Positions 1-4,936 of a stretch of 12,064 nucleotides of DNA are shown piece after piece. The stretch is taken from NCBI GenBank assembly GCA_031283025.1, contig JAITCP010000152.1, positions 1 through 12,064 of the forward strand, given 5' to 3'. How positions within the stretch are numbered: the stretch's first letter is position 1; the number at the start of each line of letters is the position of its first letter. The notes beneath the pieces are model-generated. The model made no database searches. It was not told the origin of the DNA and worked only from the letters and a program-made list of their open reading frames with translations. This DNA comes from Spirochaetaceae bacterium. GTDB taxonomy: Bacteria > Spirochaetota > Spirochaetia > Treponematales > Breznakiellaceae. The position numbers and the translations under genes were made by a program.

Positions 1-101
1 AGTACACGCCAACGGCTGCAGGGGCGGTTACCGGTACAATAACCATTGTAAATAACAGCGAAATCCCCTCTTTTTCATTTACCGTAAAGGGGGGTAATTA
101 G
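1..101 (+). CDS. 3' end of a choice-of-anchor-D / ASPM-SPD-2-Hydin-like surface protein (partial)
   Basis: The frame whose codons begin at base 3 is open from the window edge to a TAG at 99-101 and gives about 32 residues. The peptide contains GAVTGTITIVNN followed by SFSFTVKG. This is the last pair of beta strands of an Ig-like module of the choice-of-anchor-D / Hydin type, in which a G-T-x-T-I-x-N-N strand precedes an F-x-F-x-V-x-G strand. Such modules occur in secreted or surface proteins, often in tandem and next to FN3 or DUF1566 segments, and remnants of both lie just downstream (308-550). The N-terminal part lies outside the window, so total length and location in the cell cannot be judged. 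The family call rests on a short stretch and is moderate. Confidence 0.5.
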   Translation, partial: YTPTAAGAVTGTITIVNNSEIPSFSFTVKGGN

Positions 102-161
102 AGTGAGAGTACCTAAAAAAGCAAAATATCGGACTTTAAGACCGTTATACGGAGTAGGCTA

Positions 162-203
162 CTATTACTTTTGCACCGGCGCAAGCGTAAGATGATACCC
201 CAG
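162..203. repeat. Dispersed 42-bp repeat, copy 1 (end of the antidote gene)
   Basis: These 42 bases match 1027-1068 in the same orientation with three mismatches by eye. On the minus strand both copies encode the same C-terminus, GYHLTLAPV[QR]K, followed by TAA. The match therefore marks two copies of the 3' end of one antitoxin gene family rather than an unrelated repeat. Confidence 0.7.
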
Positions 204-305
204 AGAACGCGCCACTTTGTCAAAAGTGCTGATACGAGGACCGCCGCTTTTGGCAAAGGAACGGCAAAGGCCGGAGCGGTCAACACCGGTATCACGGGAA
301 ACCGC
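165..305 (-). pseudogene. 3' remnant of a HigA/XRE-type addiction-module antidote gene
   Basis: Read on the minus strand, this stretch encodes about 46 residues ending at a TAA (165-167). It contains SRDTGVDRSGLCRSFAKSG followed by PRISTFDKVARSLGYHLTL. This is the recognition helix and C-terminal end of the putative addiction-module antidote family, whose usual form is I-A-R-x-T-G-L-x-R-x-x-L-Y-x-[AS]-L/F, then NP-x-[FL]-x-T-x-x-K-V-x-x-A-L-G. Family members are about 95-100 residues, so the first half is missing. Upstream of residue S the frame runs into the opposite strand of an FN3 fragment, and the only in-frame ATG (345-347) would fuse non-homologous residues. No partner toxin is visible. 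Its final 42 bp recur at 1027-1068. I read it as a broken antitoxin gene. Expression as a short chimera is possible but unsupported. Confidence 0.6.
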
Positions 306-307
306 CG

Positions 308-550
308 GCTGCTCCGGTGAACCTGAGAGTAACGGCGAATACAACAACCAGTATTACCGTAGCATGGGATTCGGTCACCGGAGCGACACGTTATGAAATA
401 TTTGTAAACGGTTGGAGTTTAGGTTCCCAAACTGGAACTTCGGTACGGATTACCGATGTGTATTATGTTTACTTCAGCAATGGCAGCCAGACTTATACGG
501 GTAAAACAGGTTCAAACTATGTTCGAGCGATGCGGGCATTTAGTCTTTAA
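308..550 (+). pseudogene. Collapsed surface-protein fragment: FN3 start fused to DUF1566 end
   Basis: The frame reads AAPVNLRVTANTTTSITVAW, then a V-T-G-A-T-x-Y-E-I-F-V-N-G strand. This is a clear N-terminal half of a fibronectin type III domain. At about base 455 it changes into YYVYFSNGSQTYTGKTG and NYVRAMRAF, the end of a DUF1566-type domain, whose usual finish is Y-V-x-F-x-N-G-x-x-x-x-x-x-K-T-x-x-x-Y-V-R-A-V-R-A-F. An FN3 domain is about 90 residues, and only about 50 are present before the DUF1566 tail takes over, with most of DUF1566 gone. An internal deletion between two domains of a larger secreted protein is the simplest explanation. A GTG at 317 could start translation, but no good ribosome binding site precedes it. 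The frame stays open upstream to 233 through the antisense antidote remnant. The stop is TAA at 548-550. Confidence 0.55.
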
Positions 551-570
551 TTTACTACACGGAGCAGGGT

Positions 571-744
571 TTATGAGAAGGCTTTTATAATGAGGCGGGC
601 AGTACTTTCTTTAATTTCATTGTGCCTCGGAACCGCCTGGCCTGTATTGGTTTCTTCCTTGACATACCAGTCATGTTTTGCGCCATGACGCTCAAGTACT
701 GCTCCAAGACCGGTTATTTTTTTTATAAGCTCTGTTCTTTTCAT
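571..744 (-). CDS. hicA: HicA family mRNA interferase toxin
   Basis: This gene encodes a 57-residue protein with the HicA layout. A start helix MKRTELIKKI is followed by G-x-x-L-E-R-H-G-A-K-H-D-W-Y-V and a closing VPRHNEIKESTARLIIKAF. In HicA proteins this forms a small double-stranded-RNA-binding-like fold that cleaves mRNA without ribosomes. H24 in GAKHDW lines up with the catalytic His of E. coli HicA (G-S-N-H), and VPRHNEIKE with its MPRHPCDEIKE. The length is normal for the family (about 55-85). The ATG (744-742) overlaps the hicB stop in an ATGA arrangement. No strong ribosome binding site precedes it, so translation is probably coupled to hicB. All expected motifs are present and there is no stop or frameshift, so it should be active unless neutralised. 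Order here is antitoxin first, then toxin. Confidence 0.85.
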   Translation of the reverse strand: MKRTELIKKITGLGAVLERHGAKHDWYVKEETNTGQAVPRHNEIKESTARLIIKAFS

Positions 745-929
745 GCAATTTTTAGTTTTCCATGATGTTGGACAAAAGGAAAGTCAAAGGTTTGTATGTC
801 TTCGTATAAAGAACGGAGCATGTCTTCAAATTCCTCTATGGTTTCTCCCTGGGTTGTATAATCGGGATAGTCGTCCAGATGACCCACATACCACCCATCA
901 TCTTTCCAATAAGTATAACTCAGTTCCAT
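741..929 (-). CDS. hicB: HicB family antitoxin, short form without a DNA-binding domain
   Basis: The 62-residue product reads MELSYTYWKDDGWYVGHLDD then YPDYTTQGETIEEFEDMLRS. This is the HicB partial RNase-H-like fold (x-x-D-G-x-Y-V-x-x-x-x-x-Y-P-x-x-x-T-Q-G-x-T-x-E-E) that binds and inactivates HicA. The start at 929 is preferred over an in-frame ATG at 959 because GGGAG sits 6 nt before it and the homology begins there. Classical HicB proteins are about 110-145 residues and carry a C-terminal ribbon-helix-helix or HTH domain that represses the operon. None is present here, so autoregulation must be absent or use another factor. The stop (TGA, 743-741) overlaps the hicA start by the ATGA tetranucleotide. 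Family assignment is firm; neutralising activity is inferred from the intact fold and the neighbouring hicA. Confidence 0.85.
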   Translation of the reverse strand: MELSYTYWKDDGWYVGHLDDYPDYTTQGETIEEFEDMLRSLYEDIQTFDFPFVQHHGKLKIA

Positions 930-949
930 AGTGTTCTCCCTCTGTAATG

Positions 950-978
950 GGTATACCATATACTATAGAAAACTGCAA
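950..978 (-). promoter_or_regulatory. Candidate sigma-70-type promoter for hicBA
   Basis: On the minus strand TTGCAG (978-973) is separated by exactly 17 bp from TATACC (955-950), about 20 bp before the hicB start codon at 929. The -10 overlaps a perfect 8-bp palindrome GGTATACC (950-957), a possible operator. The call is from hexamer match and spacing only. Confidence 0.45.
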
Positions 979-1026
979 TGTACCGTGGAATTATCGGCAA
1001 CGCGATGGCATCAATCACCAAAAGGG

Positions 1027-1068
1027 CTATTACTTTCGAACCGGCGCAAGCGTAAGGTGATACCCCAG
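1027..1068. repeat. Dispersed 42-bp repeat, copy 2
   Basis: Same orientation as 162-203, with three substitutions by eye. The two copies bracket the hicBA pair and the FN3-DUF1566 fragment, spaced about 865 bp apart. Confidence 0.7.
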
Positions 1069-1125
1069 GAAAACTGCCGGCATACCCTGCGCTTTTGCCG
1101 CAACCTCCAGGGTATGGGCAGGCAT
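1030..1125 (-). pseudogene. Second, more decayed copy of the antidote 3' end
   Basis: On the minus strand this reads an in-frame short peptide that ends GYHLTLAPVRK and TAA (1030-1032), the same C-terminus as the remnant at 165-305. Upstream residues (THTLEVAAKAQGM in one-frame reading from about 1122) loosely resemble the T-L-x-K-V-A-K-A-L-G helix of XRE-type antitoxins, but then diverge (PAVFL), so only the last dozen codons are secure. It lies between hicB and the transporter gene. It is a gene scar, not a functional antitoxin. An inverted repeat (1074-1121) overlaps its upstream part. Confidence 0.4.
1074..1121. promoter_or_regulatory. Inverted repeat upstream of the transporter: attenuator or operator candidate
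   Basis: The left arm CTGCCGGCATACCCTG (1074-1089) and right arm CAGGGTATGGGCAG (1108-1121) are complementary apart from a two-base bulge, and the inner nine pairs are perfect. The loop is 18 nt. The right arm is followed by GGCATTTTT (T run at 1124-1128), giving a terminator-like shape about 65 bp before the start of the transporter gene. Whether it acts as RNA (attenuator) or DNA (operator) depends on where the promoter lies, which I cannot tell. Confidence 0.4.
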
Positions 1126-1167
1126 TTTTCCCGCTTCTTCCCCATAGCCATTCCCGCCATTTTCCCG

Positions 1168-1173
1168 TATACT
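1168..1173 (+). promoter_or_regulatory. Possible -10 box for the transporter operon
   Basis: TATACT lies about 19 bp before the ATG at 1192. No convincing -35 hexamer sits 16-18 bp upstream, so this is weak. Confidence 0.2.
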
Positions 1174-1191
1174 GGCAATAAGGAGTAAATT

Positions 1192-2394
1192 ATGTCAGCA
1201 ATCACACAAAACAAACAGGGTTTGAAGGTCCTGGTAACGGGGAGTATTTTACAGTTATTTCTGGGAATTCTCTATGTATGGAGCGTTTTTGTAAAGCCGG
1301 TCAGCGACTTCTACAGTTGGTCTGTTGACGGCGTAAAACTAACGTCTTCGTTTATGCTCTGCTTTTTCGTCATAGGCATATTGGCCGGAGGAAAGGCGCA
1401 GACAAAAATTGGCGTAAAGCTAACCACATTGATTGGCGGGCTTATGGTCGCTGTGGGTATGCTGGCGACGGCGCTGATACCCGCCGGCGGGAATGCGCCC
1501 GTCTTCCTTATTTATCTTTTTTACGGTATTATAGGCGGCTTTGGTGTGGGAGCGGGGTATAACGCGAACATTTCCACGGCGCAAAAGTGGTTTCCGCAAA
1601 ACCGGGGCTTTGCCACAGGGATAAGCGTCTGCGCGTTTGGTCTCTCGACTGTTATTTTCGCGCCGTTGGTTACCATGTTAAACCAAATATTTGCGGTGAA
1701 TTATACGTTCCTGATCTTAGCCGGAGCTTTCGCGGCGGCAGTTCTTCTGCTGTTCAGTTTTATCAAAACGCCGGAGCAGGTCCCGAATGCGGCAGCGCCC
1801 GTCTTGAAGGGTAAACAGTACACAACAACCGAGATGATTAAAACCCCGCGCTTCTACCTGATCGCTCTGTCACTAATGTTCGGAACTTCCGTTTTTTTCA
1901 TCATCCTCCCAAGTCTTAAGGATTTGGCGGCGGACAGGGGGCTGGCTTCCTTTGCAACGGGGATTGTCATGTTCACAGGCATAGCTAACGCGCTCGGCAG
2001 GCTTGGCACGCCGCTTCTGTCCGATAAAATCGGCAGGGAAATGGCCGATGTGATTATTCTGGCCGTAACCGCGCTCGGCGCTTTTGGGCTTTGTTTTGCC
2101 AATGGGATTCTGCTGATTGTGATCATCGCCGCGGTGGCGTTCTGTTACGGCGGTTATTCGGGGTTGTATCCCGTTCTGACTTCAGAAAATTTCGGCATTA
2201 AAAATGTTGGCTCCAATTACGGCGCTGTCATGGTGGGCTTTATGCTCTCCGCGCTGTTATTCCCGATTGTGATCAACAAAATCGGGGATCAACAGTTAAG
2301 ATTTTTCATACTTGGCGCTCTGGCGGCTGTCGGGGCAGTGCTGGTTGTCATTCTGAAATTGATGAACTTAAAAAAGGTAAAAGAAACGGAGTAA
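1192..2394 (+). CDS. OFA-family major facilitator transporter (organic acid exchanger type)
   Basis: This is a 400-residue protein with about twelve hydrophobic segments and an inner-membrane major facilitator fold. The first helix carries LQLFLGILYVWSVF (20-33), and KWFPQNRG (133-140) ends a loop after G-x-G-x-G-Y-N, both typical of the oxalate/formate antiporter (OFA) family. A second-half A-L-G-R-L-G-T-P-x-x-S-D-K-I-G-R segment (about 266-281) is the usual MFS loop motif. The length fits the family. AAGGAG seven bases before ATG fixes the start. The stop overlaps the iorA start by one base (TAATG), so the two genes are co-transcribed and translationally coupled. OFA members carry oxalate, formate, lactate, pyruvate or unknown acids. 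Given the neighbours, an arylacetate or aryl-2-oxoacid is a reasonable inferred substrate, but it cannot be read from the sequence. Confidence 0.82.
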   Translation: MSAITQNKQGLKVLVTGSILQLFLGILYVWSVFVKPVSDFYSWSVDGVKLTSSFMLCFFVIGILAGGKAQTKIGVKLTTLIGGLMVAVGMLATALIPAGGNAPVFLIYLFYGIIGGFGVGAGYNANISTAQKWFPQNRGFATGISVCAFGLSTVIFAPLVTMLNQIFAVNYTFLILAGAFAAAVLLLFSFIKTPEQVPNAAAPVLKGKQYTTTEMIKTPRFYLIALSLMFGTSVFFIILPSLKDLAADRGLASFATGIVMFTGIANALGRLGTPLLSDKIGREMADVIILAVTALGAFGLCFANGILLIVIIAAVAFCYGGYSGLYPVLTSENFGIKNVGSNYGAVMVGFMLSALLFPIVINKIGDQQLRFFILGALAAVGAVLVVILKLMNLKKVKETE

Positions 2395-4184
2395 TGAAAC
2401 GGCTCCTGATGGGCAATGAAGCCATTGCATTAGGCGCTATGCGCGCCGGAGTTCGTGTTGTAACCGGTTACCCCGGCACTCCTTCCACAGAGGTGCTGGA
2501 GACTGTGGCAAAACACAACGACGGCGGCGTTTATGTGGAGTGGTCTGTCAACGAAAAGGCCGCTCTTGAAGTTGCCGCCGGAGCCGCCTACTCAGGCGCG
2601 CGGGCTATGGTAACAATGAAACAGGTTGGCCTGAACGTCGCCTCCGATCCGTTGGTGAACGTGAATTATATCGGGGTAAAGGGCGGCATGGTCGTTGTCG
2701 TCGCCGATGACCCCGGGCCAATCTCCTCTCAAAACGAGCAGGACACCCGCCACTTTTCAAAGTTTGCAAAAGTGGCGTTATTTGATCCGTCCACGCCGGA
2801 AGAAGCGTACCTTATGATCGCCGACGCTTTCGCTCATTCGGAAAAATACGGCGCGCCTGTTTTGTTCCGCCCCACGACACGCGTGTGCCATAGCTGCGCT
2901 TCCGTAGAAATACTGGAAGACCTGCCCCGGAGCGAACCATGCGGTTTTGTAAAAGACAGCAAGTGGGTGATTTTTCCCCGGCTGGCTTATGCGAATAAGC
3001 CTAAAATTGAAGAAAACTTGAAGGCGATGATAGGGGAGTTTTCCGCTTACGATAAAAATATGCTTACAGGGGCGGGCAAAAAAGGAATAGCGGCAGGCGG
3101 AGTAAGTTACGCCTACACGCGCGAAGCTCTACAAAACCTGGATATTAAAGAAACAGACTGCAAACTTTTCAAAGTTTCCACATACCCGTTCCCGGAAAAA
3201 TTAGCCCTTGAATTTTTACAGGGGCTGGACGAGGTTCTTGTTATCGAAGAACTTGATCCGGTTATTGAAAATGATCTTGTCCGCCTTTGCGGGCTGCACT
3301 TCCTGAGCGTAAAAATATTCGGCAAGCGCAGCGGGCATATCCAGATTGCCGGAGAGAATACCGCAGACAGCGTGAAGAAAGCTGCAGCGGCTTTTCTTGG
3401 GAAAAAGACGGCGGAAGCCGAAAGCGTGGCGTTCCCCCCTCTGCCCGTCCGTCCTCCGGTACTTTGCGCGGGATGTCCTCACCGCGCTTCTTTTTTCGCT
3501 GTTAAAGAAACTGCAAAGGGCAGGGCCGCCGTTTTTTCGGGAGACATCGGCTGTTACACGCTTGGCAATGCGCTGCCGCTCAACATGGTAGACACTTGTT
3601 TGTGCATGGGAGCGGGTATCACCGTGGCGCAGGGCCTTCAGCGCATAGAACCGGATACATTGCACTTTGCCTTTATCGGAGACTCGACTTTCTTTCACTC
3701 CGGTATTCCGGGAGTCATAAACGCCGTGTACAATCAGACAGACATTATCGTCGTAATCCTTGACAATTCAACAACCGCTATGACGGGAAACCAGCCGCAC
3801 CCCGGGCTTGGGATTACCATGATGAACACAAAGACGCAGAAAATCAGCATTGAAAAAATTGTTAACGCACTGAATGTTTCGTCTGTAATGAAGGTAAACC
3901 CGTTTGACCAGAAAGCGGCTAAAGAAGCGGTACGTTCTTTAATGGACCAAAAAGGCGTCCGTGTACTGTTGTTTGAAGCGCCGTGCGCCGCCGTTTCAAA
4001 AAGCGCGGGAAAAGCCGCTGTGGATGTATCAAAATGTACAGGCTGCAAACTCTGCCTGCAAAAAATTGGCTGCCCCGCCGTTAGTATTGAAAACGGCAAA
4101 GGATTTATCAGCGCAGCCCTTTGTTCCGGCTGCGGTTTATGCGCCTCCGTATGCGGCGTTGGAGCTATTAAAATAGAAGGCTGA
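2394..4184 (+). CDS. iorA: Indolepyruvate:ferredoxin oxidoreductase, alpha subunit
   Basis: IorA with IorB converts arylpyruvates (indole-, phenyl-, hydroxyphenylpyruvate) plus CoA to arylacetyl-CoA and CO2, reducing ferredoxin; the reaction is reversible. The 596 residues show the expected order. The N-terminal pyrimidine-binding domain starts MGNEAIALGAMRAG with GYPGTPSTE. A linker domain follows. The TPP pyrophosphate domain has CAGCPHR, then GDIGCYTLG, then the G-D-S (429-431) to D-N (457-458) cofactor motif followed by TGNQPHPG. The C-terminus is a two-cluster ferredoxin domain with cysteines 548, 551, 554, 560 and 577, 580, 583, 587, consistent with two [4Fe-4S] centres and cytoplasmic oxygen-sensitive chemistry. 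The first set has C-x5-C spacing at its end. The length is normal. It overlaps the transporter stop by one base and is followed after 5 bp by iorB. Confidence 0.94.
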   Translation: MKRLLMGNEAIALGAMRAGVRVVTGYPGTPSTEVLETVAKHNDGGVYVEWSVNEKAALEVAAGAAYSGARAMVTMKQVGLNVASDPLVNVNYIGVKGGMVVVVADDPGPISSQNEQDTRHFSKFAKVALFDPSTPEEAYLMIADAFAHSEKYGAPVLFRPTTRVCHSCASVEILEDLPRSEPCGFVKDSKWVIFPRLAYANKPKIEENLKAMIGEFSAYDKNMLTGAGKKGIAAGGVSYAYTREALQNLDIKETDCKLFKVSTYPFPEKLALEFLQGLDEVLVIEELDPVIENDLVRLCGLHFLSVKIFGKRSGHIQIAGENTADSVKKAAAAFLGKKTAEAESVAFPPLPVRPPVLCAGCPHRASFFAVKETAKGRAAVFSGDIGCYTLGNALPLNMVDTCLCMGAGITVAQGLQRIEPDTLHFAFIGDSTFFHSGIPGVINAVYNQTDIIVVILDNSTTAMTGNQPHPGLGITMMNTKTQKISIEKIVNALNVSSVMKVNPFDQKAAKEAVRSLMDQKGVRVLLFEAPCAAVSKSAGKAAVDVSKCTGCKLCLQKIGCPAVSIENGKGFISAALCSGCGLCASVCGVGAIKIEG

Positions 4185-4189
4185 AAAAA

Positions 4190-4825
4190 ATGACATTTAA
4201 CTGCATGATAGCGGGTGTAGGAGGGCAGGGTACTGTTCTTGCTTCCAAGTTACTGGCGGCGGCGGCAATGAAGCGCGGTTACAACGTCCGCACAACGGAA
4301 ACGATCGGCATGGCGCAAAGAGGGGGCAGCGTAGTCAGCCATGTCCGTATCGGCGATAAAATTTTTTCGCCGCTCATTCCGCTCTACAGCGCCGACGCGC
4401 TCATCGCGTTTGAACCTGCCGAGGCCGTGCGTCAGCTTGCCTTTCTGCGCCGGAGAAAAGCCGACGCGCCGGACAAGGCTGGTATGCCGGACAAGACCGT
4501 CGAACCGGATGGAGGCGGCATCGTGCTTGTATGCGACAGCGCGATTAAACCCGCTGCCGGGCCTGAAGCGGGAGCGTATGAAGCCGCCGCGATGATTGAC
4601 TATCTGAAAGCAAATGCGCCGCGTCTTGTCGTGATAGACGGAAAGCGGCTTACGGCGCAAAGCGCAAAAACATTAAATGTTGCCCTTTTGGGAGCGGCGG
4701 CAAAGAACGGCATATTTCCGTTTGAGGCGGAAACATTGAAAGAGGTTTTGAAAGAAATGCTCCCCGAACGTTTTCTGGAGATGAACTTAAAAGCATTTGA
4801 AACAGGACGGCAGATATGCCAATGA
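4190..4825 (+). CDS. iorB: Indolepyruvate:ferredoxin oxidoreductase, beta subunit
   Basis: This is the gamma-type domain partner of IorA, needed for CoA binding and catalysis in the heteromeric enzyme. The 211-residue protein begins with the dinucleotide-like turn GVGGQG (9-14) and carries ETIGMAQRGGSV (38-49), both diagnostic for the family, followed by S-x-L-I-P-x-x-x-A-D-x-L-I-A-F-E-P. Residues about 88-108 (R-R-K-A-D-A-P-D-K-A-G-M-P-D-K-T-V-E-P-D) form a charged, proline-rich stretch between two conserved strands where IorB proteins usually have a short loop. It makes the protein somewhat longer than the typical 190-200 residues. The start lies 5 bp after the iorA stop, and GAAGG at the end of iorA serves as ribosome binding site. 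Identification is secure. Confidence 0.92.
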   Translation: MTFNCMIAGVGGQGTVLASKLLAAAAMKRGYNVRTTETIGMAQRGGSVVSHVRIGDKIFSPLIPLYSADALIAFEPAEAVRQLAFLRRRKADAPDKAGMPDKTVEPDGGGIVLVCDSAIKPAAGPEAGAYEAAAMIDYLKANAPRLVVIDGKRLTAQSAKTLNVALLGAAAKNGIFPFEAETLKEVLKEMLPERFLEMNLKAFETGRQICQ

Positions 4826-4844
4826 ATTATTTTTTGCCTTTTTA

Positions 4845-4911
4845 CCACGAACCAACACAAACCAACACGAACAACGGTAAGATATGGATTAAAAGGTTCG
4901 TGTGGTTTGTG
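4845..4911. repeat. Intergenic ACACGAACCA-type repeat hairpin between iorB and paaK
   Basis: Three near-identical 10-base units (CACGAACCAA, CACAAACCAA, CACGAACAAC) run from 4846. The sequence 4856-4872 is then matched by its inverse at 4896-4911 with one unpaired base, leaving a 23-nt loop. It sits in the 111-bp gap before paaK. From memory, ACACGAACC-like intergenic repeats recur in many unrelated bacterial genomes, but this was not checked. The hairpin has no T run directly after it, so a terminator role is not supported. Confidence 0.6.
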
Positions 4912-4936
4912 ATAAGGAAAAATTAAGGAGATTTAT

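Noticed and set aside
103..195. Short plus-strand frame of 30 residues starting GTG after a GGGG run
   Set aside because: It runs into the antisense antidote remnant and has no known motif, so there is no reason to think it is real.
741..959. Longer hicB start at 959
   Set aside because: The start at 929 has GGGAG at good spacing and matches where HicB homology begins; the candidate -10 element would lie inside the longer form.
3216..3698. Open frame of 160 residues on the minus strand inside iorA
   Set aside because: Fully antisense to conserved iorA codons, with no domain pattern; a by-product of its codon usage.
4250..4660. Minus-strand open frame of 136 residues inside iorB
   Set aside because: Arg-rich composition typical of a shadow frame of a GC-rich gene; overlaps conserved motifs of iorB.
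4826..4845. T-rich stretch after iorB as a Rho-independent terminator
   Set aside because: No stem directly precedes the T runs; the hairpin lies downstream of them.
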